Source: Turbatrix aceti
Taxonomy: Eukaryota > Nematoda > Chromadorea > Rhabditida > Panagrolaimidae
Assembly: GCA_963969345.1 (NCBI GenBank)
Contig: OZ017770.1
Location: forward strand, 10,162,180 to 10,226,179
Reading direction: 5' to 3'
Length of the DNA stretch: 64,000 bases
The translations under genes were made by a program, and so were the position numbers. The notes under the pieces are model-generated. The model did no database searches. It saw nothing but the letters and a program-made list of their open reading frames with translations, and was not told where the DNA came from. Below, in pieces: positions 33,260-44,439 of the stretch; position 1 is the stretch's first letter, and each line of letters opens with the position of its first letter.

Positions 33260-35250
33260 GAAATTTATTTCTAAATTCGAAAACTTAGGTTTTTGAATAG
33301 ATATTTGTAAATTTTTTGTTTTGACAAAATAGAATCACGTATTGTCGTTCGAACTGGGCTACTGGCGTTTTTCAAAATTTTCATTTTTGACAAAATTAAA
33401 GGAGGTGTACTAGAAAATTCATTACTTGGTAAAAAATAAAGTTACACATGCGGTTAAAAATGATTTCGAAGCACAACAAAATTTTCTATCCAGTAAAAAT
33501 ATGCACATGCTTCAAAATAATTTTCAAATGCCTGAAAAACTCAAACTTCCAAAAAATTTTCCTGAAAAATGAATTTTCAAAACTTTTTCGAAGCGTAATC
33601 CAAAAACTAAAATCGGCATCGCATTCTACAGTATCTTTTACATCTGGAGCGATTGTTTCAGAATTTTATATTTTTTCCGCGCGCCAGTGCAAATTTTCTC
33701 CTGAACCTCCCTTTTTTTGTTGAGCAAACACCAAAATTTTTCAAAGTAGGGTTCGGTAAAAAAATCGGCATGGGTCGCGTTCGAAATGCATTTACGCGAA
33801 AAGTTAGGGTCCGGGGCAGAAATGAACGCTGAAGCGAATGGCGTACTCAGTTTTTTAAATTGAGTTCTAAAAAGTTCCGAAAACCTAATTTTTCTCAGAA
33901 ATTTCATTTTTTTCGAAACTTCTAAGGTGATAAGGTATAGATTTTTCTTCAAAATCAGTTAGAGAATTTAGTTTCGCTTCAGAATTGCTTTTGTTTGCCT
34001 TCCTAGCTCATTTTGTTTATGCGCCGCGATTTTTCTACCATACCTCCTTCGATTTTGTCAATTTTGAACGAATTAAAAAAAAGAATTATGTCAGCATAAA
34101 GAACACCCCTGAAACTGTCTGTAAACAAAATTTCATAAACAAAACTGAATTTTGGGCTGAGTTACATGTTTTTGTAATTTGGTGCGAAATCCACATCCTC
34201 AAAATGCATTGACTCGCGCGCGCAACATGCGAAAGCCTCGGCAGTCTGGTGCGCTTTGGAGCTCTGGACAAAAGTCGGTTGAATTAAATTTATTTAAAAA
34301 ATTCAAAAAAGTGAGCGTTTATTGTCTATTGTCTTTCTTTTTTTGGTACAAATAGAATCGAGCATCGTCTTTCAAATGAGGCGATTCCCGTTTTGCAAAG
34401 TTGGCATTTGTGACAAATTTGAGTAGGGTGTACTAGAAAAATCATATTTATGTACGTAATAAAGATCGAAACCCAATCCAAAATGCATTCGACGCGCAAC
34501 AAAATTTTCTTTCTAACGATTATATTTAGTCCTACCCTAATGATTAGGCAAGTGCAAGAAAAAATTAAATTTTTGAAACAAAAATTTTGTTTCGAAAATT
34601 TCGAAACATTTTCGAAACCGGATCAAAAAACGAATATCAAAATTAGATTCCGCAGCATCTTTTACGTCTAAGGGCGGTGTTTCAGAATTTTTTCTCTTTC
34701 CGACGCGCCGGTGTATAATTTCTCCTGAACCCTACTTTTTTTGAGTTCCAGGCAACAAAAATTTTCAAAGTAGGGTTCGGCAAAAAAATCAACAAACAGC
34801 GCGTTTGTTATGCATTTTTTTGAAAATTTAGGCTCAGGGGTAAAAATGAACGCAGAATACAATGATGCTATCAGTTTTGTGACTCGGGTTCTAAAAAGTT
34901 TCGAAAACCTAATTTTTTTCGGAAATTTCAATTTTTTCGAAACTTTCAAAGTGACATGGTGTATATTTTTTTTCAAAATTAGTTAGAAAATTTTATTGCG
35001 CTTCAGAATTGCTGTCCCACGCATTTTTAGCTCTTCTGGTTCATTCACAGCGATTTATTTACCATACCTCTCTCAAATTCGACAATTTTGGCCGATTTCG
35101 GCAGTCAAAATTGTCCGAAAATTTGTATTTTTGCTTGGCAAAAAACTAGAAATGCCGAATACAATAGAAAAACACCATAAAAACATTTTTTGTATTGCGG
35201 GATTCGAACCGCACACCCTCAGCTTCGCAGTCCTACCCCCTACCAGCATC
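33260..35250. repeat. Diverged tandem duplication, about 1 kb per unit
   Basis: The blocks 33.26-34.26 and 34.28-35.25 kb share order and wording, for example AACCTAATTTTTCTCAGAAA / AACCTAATTTTTTTCGGAAA and CAAAGTAGGGTTCGG in both, at roughly 70-75% by eye. Open frames over the shared parts are interrupted by stops, so I regard them as non-coding. Confidence 0.6.
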
Positions 35251-35262
35251 GCTATTTAGGAA
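35196..35262 (-). other. tRNA-like remnant with B box
   Basis: The minus strand reads GTGTGCGGTTCGAATCCCGC, a perfect B box, preceded by GCTGGTAGGGGGTAGGACTG where a tRNA body would be. The T stem has an extra base and no acceptor stem closes. It is probably a pseudo-tRNA or a SINE remnant. Confidence 0.35.
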
Positions 35263-35974
35263 ATTGCAGGGATTTCTTCTTTTTTTCGCCGCGGACTAGC
35301 ATTTCAGATACCAGACGCTGTAATTTGTACCATGTCCATCCACAAATGTTCTTTTTACCCGTAAAACAATGCCTGATACACAAGAAAGCAATTGCATGTG
35401 CAATTTAACGTACAAAAAGCTTTATAGCGCAAATGGCGAAATCGAGTTTTTGATAATCGTCAGTTTTTTCTGACGAAAATCGTCAGTTTTGAAAACTGAT
35501 GAAAATCGTCAGATTTTTTTAAACAAAATCGTCAGAATGCACAACTGACGATTGAAATTTTTCTCACTGTATACTATTGTTGCAAATAGCCCGCTTTGTT
35601 CAATTCCCAGTTGTTAAAAAATAAAAATTAAAAACGTTTGTTCAAGAGCACCCTGTAGAAAGAAAAGGAATTGGAACGGAGAAAAAGAGTTTTTTTATTT
35701 GTTTTATTGTTGAAACTATAATAAAAAAGCTAAAGACCTCGAGCGGAGCGAACGCAAAAAAATTTAAAATCAAAGTTAACATTAAGAATCAGAGGAACGG
35801 GAACGGAGCAAACGGAAAATAAAAAATAAAGACTCCGGGCGGAGCAAGCGGTATAAAAAAATGAAATTAGAAAACTGTTAGAAAGTGTTCGAAGGTCGAG
35901 AAACAAAATTTTAAACGAGAAACAAAAAAATATGCGTTGATAAATAAATAGTTGTTGATAAAAAAAAAACGTAC

Positions 35975-36483
35975 CGATGACAGTGATACTCGTCGTATTC
36001 GTTGCAATTTCGCTTGAGGCCGTATTGACGAACCTCGCTTGGATTCTCCAGAACGTCAACGGAGTTCTTGTTTAGTAGCCGATTTTTGACAATTGTAATC
36101 GGTAACAGGCTTGCAACACGATTGACAACTGTTGGCAAGGGACGAAATCCTAAATGAAAAATTTACTAATTATAAAAATTACAAGGGAAATAAATATTAA
36201 TACCTGTCAGAAGAAAAATTTGGGAAGCCGCATCCGATGCAGAAAACCCAACATCGTTATGATGCCGAAGAACTGCTTGAATGTCGCTTGATCCCCATTG
36301 AATTCGCATTCTCTGGTTTTCGGGAACCGCTCGGACGTGGTTGTTGAGCGTGCGAATTTGCACTGATCTCCCCAGGCGTTGTTGAATTTCCGAAGCTGCC
36401 TCGTTGCGGGAAAAAAAAGGTCCGACCTGCGCCAGAATATTCTGAATGCCAGGTTCAGTCCAAGGGATAGTTGATGGAGGCAT
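35975..36483 (-). CDS. HTH-like repeat protein, two exons, 3' end missing
   Basis: Exon 1 (36483-36204) starts ATG in MPPSTIPWTEPGIQNILAQ. Exon 2 (36149-35975) follows a TTTAG acceptor and ends at a GTACGT donor with the frame open, giving 151 codons plus two bases. The protein shows an internal repeat of about 48 residues: W(T/G)xx(G/D)IQxxL, then an (E/D)AASxI helix, then (N)xV(R/A)xxxP. The second copy crosses the 54-nt intron (SASDAASQIFLLTGFRPLPT). This looks like a pair of Myb/HTH-type DNA-binding helices, but the family is not certain. No downstream exon is visible before the transposon-like end at 35574, so the gene may be truncated by it. Confidence 0.5.
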
Positions 36484-36499
36484 GACGAAGCAAACGACG

Positions 36500-37300
36500 T
36501 CTTACTCATGCGATAGTGGTCTGTGCCAACTGAGGGTTATTCGCATTGCTTATTGCTACCCCCATTTTGCAACTTGTTTTCACCGGTTTAACTTGTCAAA
36601 GATAAAAATAATGCCGACAAATAGGCACGATAATATGGGTTGCGATTCACCGCGCGCCTTGCGCGGAAGTCCGGCGCCTTGCACGGCGCCTTGCGCGGAA
36701 GGCCGGCGCAAGGTGTGAAAACAACCCTTGCGGCAGAAAGCGCGGGACCGATACAGCCAACTCGCGGCATTAATTTCTGCAATTACCAAATGTATTATAC
36801 TAATATTTATCAAATTCCTGCATTTACCAAATGTAATATTTTATCATAATTGTCAATTTAAAAAAAATTTTTAATTAAAATAGTAACATTACCAAATTTA
36901 TTTTTACATATAATATATATGTACAAAAATTTCCAACAAAATCGTATTTAAATTAAGCCTATGCTGTTTTTTTACCGGGAAAATGTGTGCACGATCGGTA
37001 GCAATTATAAATCTTTGTTTTGTTTGCAACGCAGTTTTATGGAAGACAAAATTTGTACTTTTTTGAAAAATAATTTGTTAAAATTAAATATAATCCTTGT
37101 GTTATTTGATTTTTTTAAATTACAAGTAAGGTTCAGGAGAATAATCGCTATAATGCGGACACAAGGTAAGTATCTGAAAAATTTATGAACACTATTTTTT
37201 TTCGGTAGCAATTATAAATCTTTGTTTTATTTGCAATGTAGTTTTTTAGTCAGTGAGTTTTTTTTTAAGTTGTTTCTTGCTCCTTTATGAAAAATGAACT
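36500..37300. other. Intergenic, AT-rich with one GC-rich island
   Basis: A GC-rich patch at 36640-36720 repeats GCGCCTTGCGCGGAAG. The block CGGTAGCAATTATAAATCTT occurs at 36998 and 37203. I see no gene. Confidence 0.5.
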
Positions 37301-37499
37301 TTTTTAATCATTATATTTGTGTCATTTTCTTTCAAAAAAATTCAACAGGGGGGACCCTATGCTTTTTTCGCGTGCGTCGGTTGCATCGGCGTTCGTCCGT
37401 TTTCCGCGCGCTCATCGCTTTCTCCCCCCCCCCCTGGTCGGCCGCCGCTCGCTCATTTTCCTGAGTCGGATCACACAGGATTTACACTTCGTACAATGG

Positions 37500-38640
37500 G
37501 GGAAAAAAGCATGCGCGCGCGCGTAGTGTGTTCACTTTGGCGCTTTCGTGTAAAATCAGATGGTAAGTTAAAAACATGATTTAAAAACCAATTGATCACA
37601 CATGTCCTGAATAACGTAACGAGCCACGTTTTGTGCGAAAATATTAATTTTGAGCTTTGCAATGGCTTTTACAAATATTGGTTTTTTCAAATATTAGAAA
37701 AACGCATTACGGCCGTTACAGGTTTGCCAGCCCTTATCAAATCAGAAAAGTTCTTTGTTTCATCAATACGAACATATCTGTCTGAGGATTTTTGAAAATT
37801 TGGTCTACGAGCCGAGAAAAAGTTTGATAAGCATTTTACTCCTCGAAAATGCGCACGCGCTCGTTGTTTTCCCTGTTGCGTCTCTTTGTGTTCACACCTT
37901 TTTGCTTCAACTAATACTCCTATGCAGATAGATTTTAGCGCCAATTCCAAAACAGTGCATATGCAACCCCCCAATTTGACCTGATTATTTCATTTTGCTT
38001 CCTATGCCAAAGCAGTTTTTGTCCAAAAAATCGGGGAAGTGAGCAGCAGCTGTGACACTGTGCTTCGGCGGCCGCTGCGGCAATCAAAGCAGGAAGGCCG
38101 CACAAAATACCTGCGGGAAAATCGCACTTCGACTGCATGCTCTCGGTCTTTCGATGTGCCGCTATTCGTAAAATAAAATATTCGGGTCAAATTGGGGGTT
38201 GTCTGTTTTGGAATTGGCGCTAAAATATATCTGCATAAGAGTATTAGTTGAAGCAAAAAGGTGTGAATACAACGAGACGCAACAGGTATAACAACGAGCG
38301 CGTGCGCATTTATAGAGGCAAAAAATTATCAATCATTTCTCAGTTCGCAGACCAAATTTTTAAAAATCCTCTGACAGATATGTTCGTATCGATGAAACAA
38401 AGAACTTTTCTGATTTGATAGGGGCTAGCAAATCTGTAACGGCTGTAATGCACTTTTTAAAACTAAAAGTTGTAAAAGCCATTGCAAAGCTCAAAATTAA
38501 TATTTTTGCACAAAACTTGGCTCGTTACATTGATCAGGACATGTGTGATCTATTGCATTTTAAATCATGTTTTTAACTTATCATCTGATTTTACACGAAA
38601 GCGCCAAAGTGAACACACTACGCGCGCGCGCATGCATCCT
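37500..38640. repeat. Large palindrome with a spacer of about 190 bp
   Basis: The left arm (about 37500-37985) and right arm (about 38175-38640) are inverted copies with scattered differences, such as TAGTGTGTTCACTTTGGCGC at the outer edge and GCGCCAATTCCAAAACAG / CTGTTTTGGAATTGGCGC inside. The spacer is unrelated and no coding is seen. Confidence 0.8.
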
Positions 38641-38700
38641 CCGTTTTCCGCCAAAGTACAAAATTAGGCTGAAAGTAAATGCTGTGGGATCACTCAGAAC

Positions 38701-39081
38701 CAGACATGAAAACGGGCCTAATTTTTAGGCCCAGGCCCGGCCCGGCCCGGCCCGTCGAAAGCCCGGGCCTGGGCCGGGCCGGGCCGGGCCGGCCCGAAAT
38801 TATCCCCTCTGTTTTTTTTCGAATTTTTATCCAAAAAAATAGCAGCCAATCGTTATATAAATGACATAAATAACTCGTTTTTATTCAAAATATCATGTTT
38901 TCTATCTGTAGAGACTAAATTTTGTTAAAAATAACCAAAATGCAGTAAATTTTTATAATTTTTTACATTATTTATTAAATAACGGGCCATAACAGGCTTT
39001 TCCGGGCCTACTGAAAAGTCACAGGCCCGCCCAAGCCCGGCCCGGGCCGGGCCGGTCTTCGGCGGGCCATTTTCATGTCTG
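38701..39081. mobile_element. hAT-type MITE, GGCCCGG-rich
   Basis: It has the terminal inverted repeat CAGACATGAAAA...TTTTCATGTCTG and a perfect 8-bp target duplication CTCAGAAC (38693-38700, 39082-39089). Subterminal zones are runs of GGCCCGGCCC and its complement, and the core is AT-rich. At 381 bp with no open frame, it is a non-autonomous element moved by a hAT transposase encoded elsewhere. Confidence 0.9.
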
Positions 39082-39514
39082 CTCAGAACCACGCCGGTTG
39101 AGGCGATCGACTGCTGCGCACAATCATGCCCAAACACACTAGAACAAAAGTTGAGCACAAGGGTGTCAACGGGCCAAATTTTTGTTGGCCCGGCCCGGAC
39201 ATATCGAAAAGAAAAGCATGAGCAGAAAGACGAGTAAGACAGACGCATGTTTTTGCGAAAAAAGGGTACATACGTCTGACGCAGGTACATTGTACATGAT
39301 AGCCTGAATCCATCTGGATGAGAAACAAAAAGCAAGCTTCACTAAAAAAAAGAAAAAAAAATTCCATAAGCAAAAAAGTTTTGTCGTGCCGTGTCGATGT
39401 GAATCGCTGGGGGTGGCATTGGGTCGCTAGAGAATGAGAGAGGGGGAGTGCCGTACCAAAAAAATTTTCCCGGATCAAAAATTTTAACAATATTGGCTTT
39501 ATTTCTGTGAACAA

Positions 39515-40360
39515 CTTAGGGTACGTATGGGACTTGAAGTTGACCCCGATGACTTTTTTAAATGTTTTTTTTTCCAGAATCCGAATCCTCCGGCTCCAAA
39601 GACCCTTTCTGATCTCGAATTTATCGATGTCACCGAAGAGGAATCCGACGATGAAGGCAGCAGTCTCCTCGATGATACTGAAGAAGACGAGCGGGATGAG
39701 GATAAGTTGTACAAATTTGAAGAGCTCCTGGAGACCACGTTGACGCGCAACGAGGATGGACCCATCAAGGAAGTCACCGAACAGCAAGCTGCCAAGCTTA
39801 TTGATACTTTTAACCGGTGATCGCTCCTTCTGGTGAGTTTTTCTTTGAAAAAAATGTAAATTTTTGTGGCAACCTTCGAAGGTCCCCTACGTACCCTACG
39901 TAGACGTCGAAGTCTCTGAAGATAAAAAATCTTTAAAAGGTCGAAAAAAGTGTTCTGGGGTCCTTCGAAGGTCGCCTACGTAGGCGACCTCCTGGATTTG
40001 AAGAGATTTGAAGATTTGAAGGTCGCCTACGTAGGCGACCTTCGAAGGACCCCAGAACACTTTTTTCGACCTTTTAAAGATTTTTATCTTCAGAGACTTC
40101 GACGTCTACGTAGGGTACGTAGGGTCTTTGGAGCCGGAGGATTCGGATTCGGGAAAAAAAAACATTTAAAAAAGTCATCGTGGTCAACTTAGGGTACGTA
40201 AGGGACCTGCGTAGAGGACCTTCGAAGGACCCCAGAATACTTTAATGTACGCTTTGAAGATTATTTTTATCTTCAGAGACTTCGACGTCTATGTAAGGTA
40301 CGTAGGGGACCTACGTAGGCGACCTTCGAAGGACCCCAGAACACTTTTTTCGACCTTTTA
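39515..40360. repeat. Palindrome containing CCTACGTAG repeats and an inverted exon edge
   Basis: Positions 39869-39997 return inverted at about 40018-40116, and the acceptor region with exon start (39535-39610) returns inverted at 40115-40195. A further inverted unit runs to about 40360. The hairpin core CCTACGTAGGCGACCT is perfect on both sides. Confidence 0.8.
39578..39832 (+). pseudogene. bMERB-family gene, acidic exon copy
   Basis: After a TTTTTTTTCCAG acceptor the frame reads NPNPPAPKTLSDLEFIDV, then an acidic run (EEESDDEG...DEEDER-like) and KFEELLETTLTRNEDGPI to TFNR, where TGA stops it (39818-39820) 12 nt before the GTGAGT donor. In the 6.4-kb copy that codon is CGA. The first 11 codons match the start of the bMERB main exon at 6770. 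The next exon is absent, replaced by an inverted repeat, so this is an isolated exon of a duplicated gene. Confidence 0.55.
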
Positions 40361-40376
40361 AAGATTTTTTACCAAT

Positions 40377-41275
40377 ACAGAATTTACGGTATTATGTAAT
40401 TACGAGCAGTATAACAAACACAAAAAATGTAGAAACCGGTCGAACAATCTGCACTTTGATAGTCTGCAAGCCAATTCTCCCTATCGAGCTCCTCAACATC
40501 GATTAGGGGATCCTGGTGGTCTGTTACGCGGTCCTATTGTCTTGAGTTGTTATGTAGGGATGCAGTAAGTATTGTTATAATGATCTAGGCTTCAAACAGC
40601 GACATTAAAATCTCAGGAAAAATGTTTTTGTGACTGAATTACACTCGATTTGAACGATTTCTGGTACATTGATGCGTGGTTTGGTTGAAATAAGTGCGGT
40701 TAGAAGCGGTTTTGTTCATGAACGTTGAGCAACAAGTAGTAGGAACATTTTGGTACGATTTTGAATTTAACCACGGGTGTAGTAATATCAGCGCGAAGTG
40801 TAGCGTTTTGACTGAACCTGAGTAATTTATGGGTTATTAAAGTAAATTATGTTACCTATGATGAAAGCATGGTTTAGTTTATCACTTTTTTTGTGTTCTA
40901 AAACCCTAAATAAGTATTTCAGAAACAAATCAGAATTTTATGCTCTATTGACGTCACCGAAAAGACGATAGAAACTTTGACGAAAATTCGAAAAAAGTTC
41001 ATTTTTCACAAAAACATTTTTCCTGGGATTTGTTTGTCGCTGTTTGATGCCTATATCATTATAAAAATACTTATTGCATCTCTACCTAAACTTTTTATAA
41101 CAACACAAGACAATACGACCATGTAACGGACTACCAGGATCCCATACTCAATGTTGAGGAGCTCGATAGGGAGAATTGGCTTGCAGACTATCAAAGCGCA
41201 GATTGTTCCGGGTTTTTACATTTTTTGTGTTTGTTATACTACTAGTAATTACAAAATACCGTAAGTCCTGTCTTG
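40377..41275. mobile_element. Foldback element with terminal repeats of about 250 bp
   Basis: The ends read CAGAATTTACGGTATTATGT and, inverted, CAGGACTTACGGTATTTTGT. The arms 40377-40620 and 41010-41275 pair with about 85% identity, including GAGCTCGATAGGGAGAATTG. About 390 bp of unrelated AT-rich sequence lies between them. No target duplication and no transposase were found. Confidence 0.65.
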
Positions 41276-41322
41276 ATCAATAACTTGGTCTGCAAATAAT
41301 TTTTTATCAAAGTGGCCCTATC

Positions 41323-41508
41323 TTTTTGCAGAGCAAAAAACTGCTTAATTTTTTTTATACAACGACGTTGAATCACGGGTATCAGGACGTCATTAGGGTT
41401 TACAGGGACGCCAAATTCATTCCTCAAAACAGATTTTGTCTAACTCTTCAACAAACGTCAGAAATGCCCTTTTTGGGGGTGGCTTTATCTTTTTGCAGAC
41501 CACTGTAT
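41323..41508 (-). mobile_element. Tc1-like terminus remnant
   Basis: The minus strand reads TACAGTGGTCTGCAAAAAGA then TAAAGCCACC, close to the Tc1-type inverted-repeat style (CAGTG...GGCC/TCTGCAAAAAGATA) beside a TA. GCTCTGCAAAAAGATAGGGC about 150 bp away may be part of a second end. No intact transposase. Confidence 0.35.
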
Positions 41509-41789
41509 AGTATCCACACGAATGAATTTCTGTAAAATTCTGTAACAAAAAAAAATCAGTGAGTGACCAAGCTTAAGATTGCATACAAAAGTTGTATTGG
41601 ACATGTCAATGAAAACAACAATAATGCCAAATTGAACGAAACGCCCCTGGCGATTTATTATGACCAATGGTAAACACAAATTTGAAATGTAAAAGTAATT
41701 CAAAAAATGTTTGTCGAGCAAAACCGGCAGAAGTATGTATTTGTTAAAACTAGTTAAAACCAGCGAGGTAGCAAAAAAATGACAAAACG

Positions 41790-41932
41790 ATGAGCAATCA
41801 ACCTCAGCTGAGGCCTCAGTTTGTCTTTGCGACGCAACACGGCGACTCACCGATTAAAGTTCTTACAAGAGAAGACATTGATGTCTTGCTGTTCTCTGCC
41901 GCTTTGTCTGCAAAAACAAGCCGATTTTGACT
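41790..41932 (+). CDS. Possible first exon, unrecognised
   Basis: The frame from ATG reads MSNQPQLRPQFVFATQHGDS and continues PIKVLTREDIDVLLFSAALS before TGA. The composition is protein-like. It lies just upstream of the multi-exon model at 42005 and could be its start, but no good GT donor in the right phase is visible. A 29-bp inverted repeat (GAGGTAGCAAAAAAATGACA) flanks it at 41766 and 41963. Confidence 0.3.
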
Positions 41933-42004
41933 ATTCATTGTTTTGTCATTTTTTTGCTACCTCTCCACAACTCAAGGCATGTCGTCATACATTATTAATC
42001 CTAG

Positions 42005-42832
42005 CTCATCCCTGTTGAGAGTTACGATGACTACAATATTTTTAAAGAGGATCCGACACCTGAAAAGCCTTACCTTGACAACCGGTGCATTATTTTTAAA
42101 GGGTGTGTTTTTTTTTCGAAGATAGCAATACTACGAAATTCGTAGTATTGCTATCTTCGAATTTCGTAGTATTTTCGTAGTACGAATCTCTTCAGCCGTC
42201 TTTTTTCAACGCTGCATTGTTGGCAAAGAAAAACAATCAGAATTGCGTCATCGCTAACGCGAATATATGAAAAATTCTGAAAGGCAAGCTTATGGTGGGG
42301 ATTTTTAAGATTTTTACTGATTTTGTACATTTTCAGAAACAACGTTTCCCATCACACCAAGCTCGTAATAGAACTCAAACCAAAAAAGTAAGTTTAGCAG
42401 TTTTGTATCCATGTTTAATATTATCACGCATAATTTTTTAGAATGACTGAATTCCGTCGAATCGCATTCGCTTTACGCAGAATGCCTGGCACGGAAAAAA
42501 AACACGTCTATGTGAAAAATTCTGAATGCCAGGGAAAGTTGATTATGTAGGTTTCTGTTTGTCCAAATTTTTTTTGCTGACTTTTGTGTATTTTCAGAAA
42601 CAACATTTCTCATCATTCCAAACTCGGTGTGGACGCCCGCTTTGTTTTATATAAATATGTACAGGTTGTGTTTTTTTTTATTTTTTAACCTTATTTGACC
42701 TTGTTTTTTTTTCAGAAACTATTAAAATTACTGTGCATGTCCAAGGACAGCACTACTATGAATCTCTTCAGTTGTTTTTTTCAACGCTGCATTGTTGGCC
42801 AAGAAAAACGATCAGAACTGCGTCATCGCTGA
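42005..42832 (+). CDS. Multi-exon gene with duplicated exon cassette
   Basis: Exons 42005-42102, 42337-42387, 42442-42546, 42598-42664 and 42716-42832 join in a single open frame, each bounded by TTTCAG or TTTTAG and GT sites, and end in TGA. The protein includes VESYDDYNIFKEDPTPEKPY, then KGNNVSHHTKLVIELKPK, then a second NNISHHSKLGVDARFVLYKY. Motif NN(V/I)SHH(T/S)KL thus occurs twice, in both cases at the start of an exon. Degenerate third and fourth copies lie at 42.91 and 43.25 kb. The 5' exon is uncertain. No known domain is recognised. Frame continuity over four introns is the main support. Confidence 0.45.
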
Positions 42833-43480
42833 CGCGAATATATGAAAAATTCTGAAAGGCAAGCTTATGGTGGGCGTTTTTAAGATTTAACTGACTTTGT
42901 GCATTTTCAGAAATAACATTTCTCATCATTCCAAGCTCGTTGGCAGCAACCGGTGTGGACGCCGGCTTGTGTTTTCCGTATAAATATGTACAGGTTTCTT
43001 TTTTTTGATTTCTTAACCTTATTTGACCTTGTGTTTTTCAGAAACTATAAAATTACTCCTCTTTTGGAGGATATTATAAATCACTCCAGGTATCATTTTT
43101 CAACAAGCCAACCTGGCACAAAAAAACCAACTAACGTGCGTTATCGCCCCCGACAATTATGTTAAAGATTCTGAAGGCCAACGATGTCGGTTTGAATAAT
43201 GTGGGTTTCTTTTTTTTTAAGACTTTGACTGACTTTTGCGCATTTTCAGGAGAAATGTTTTGCATCACAGCAGACTCTGATTTTGTCAAATCCTTGGCGA
43301 ATACTTCAATAATTAGCTTTCCCCGGATGTCAAGAATCCTGAAGTGTAAAAAATGGTGTTTTTGGCTGCAGGAGCTAAAAGAAAAATGCAAATACTGTCA
43401 TACAGAAGAAGTTTGGCTACCGTGTGAATTATATGTATGTACCATTTCAGATTTTTTCCCTTTTCCATGTAGTGAATATG
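42833..43480 (+). pseudogene. Degenerate cassette copies downstream
   Basis: Positions 42770-43000 repeat 42180-42400 (AACGCGAATATATGAAAAAT and a TTTTCAG acceptor before ATTTCTCATCATTCCAAGCT), but stops and shifts break the frame. A fourth, weaker copy follows at 43100-43290. A 170-codon open frame covers 43159-43671; its Cys-rich stretch WCFWLQELKEKCKYCHTEE might be an unrelated exon. Confidence 0.4.
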
Positions 43481-43514
43481 TATGTCATTCAACCTGTATT
43501 ACCGTTGTTCTTTA

Positions 43515-43654
43515 TTTACTTTACTTTACTTTACTTTATTACTCTTACTCGTGCATAATTACTCATTACAAAATTAAAGAGACAGTGATGAGTATCGAGA
43601 TTGCACGAAGAGGGCCTTTGACGCCTCATGTAGCTACGTTCACGTCCGCTACGA
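43515..43654 (-). mobile_element. Internally deleted mini-LINE with both ends
   Basis: On the minus strand the LINE 5' sequence (CGTAGCTACATGAGGCGTCA, seen at 10.7 kb) is fused directly to the LINE 3' end (GCCCTCTTCGTGCAATCTCG, seen at 14.58 kb) and closed by an (AAAGT)n tail. The whole body of the LINE is missing. It links the two fragment types found in the composite units to one element family. Confidence 0.65.
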
Positions 43655-44011
43655 ACTTAGGTCCGAGGTAACTTACCGTCATTTACAGTCACAAAATTGG
43701 GTACGCCGGAAAATTCTGTGACCATTCCATAACATTATGGAATTGCATTTATTCAGTCAGCAAAAACAATTATTTTAAAGATGAGGTTATTGTCGTCACC
43801 TCATGGACGCATACAGAGACACGCATCCACAGACAGAAATCAGATGCACTCATTCACGCATCCAGAGACACAGAAACGCCCATCCCATTCATATCGTCAT
43901 CCCTAACCACATCCAGAAACCCAGAGAACAGGCAGCACCACCAGTGACAGCAAACCAACCACACACATCGAATCGGTAAGATAGCTAACAAATCCGTCAA
44001 TTTTCAGACCC

Positions 44012-44404
44012 ATGGCAAACGACCGCACCCGCAGCCGCCGCCGAGCCCAATCAGGGGAACCTCTAGCACGAGAGTGTTCAGGAACCCTATACCAGCCCCC
44101 CCAAGCCTATGATCCGGCACGTGACTGGGACGCCTTCCAGGACCAGTTGACCATTTTCTTCACAAACAAAAAGATCACCAGCCCTGAGGAACAACGAGGA
44201 ATCCTTCTAAATAGCTTAGGACCCAAGGCAATGGATAGTCTACGAGCCTGGGTGGGACCAGGAAACTTATTCACGACAACCTATAACGAACTCGCAGACA
44301 TTCTGAAGAAGTATTACGACAAGGTAGTTGACAAGCGCCTAGCTCGGGCGGATCTGAGACGAACTAAACAGCAACCGGAAGAACAAGACAAGGTTGGCAA
44401 CTGA
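44012..44404 (+). CDS. Gag-like domain of the Ty3-like element
   Basis: The 130-codon frame has the Retrotrans_gag pattern: DWDAFQDQLTIFFTNKKITS, then RGILLNSLGPKAMDSLRAWV, then YNELADILKKYYDK. This is the capsid-type region that forms the particle. It lacks a zinc knuckle and stops soon after, at the internal deletion. A TTTTCAG just upstream suggests a spliced leader intron (about 43977-44008). Confidence 0.7.
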   Translation: MANDRTRSRRRAQSGEPLARECSGTLYQPPQAYDPARDWDAFQDQLTIFFTNKKITSPEEQRGILLNSLGPKAMDSLRAWVGPGNLFTTTYNELADILKKYYDKVVDKRLARADLRRTKQQPEEQDKVGN

Positions 44405-44439
44405 AGAAATTAGCATACCAAAACCAAACGAGCCGCACA

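Larger units (their letters stand above)
32172..35574. mobile_element. Possible transposon with CGTCAG terminal inverted repeats
   Basis: The left end CACTGAAAAAAATATCGTCA and the right end, read inverted, CAGTGAGAAAAATTTCAATC then GTCAG, match well and both lie next to TA. Short CGTCAG/CTGACG palindromes cluster at both ends (32190-32300, 35457-35555). The interior contains the exons at 32.6-33.1 kb and a diverged tandem repeat. No transposase is recognised. It could be one large non-autonomous element or two separate MITEs. Confidence 0.35.
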
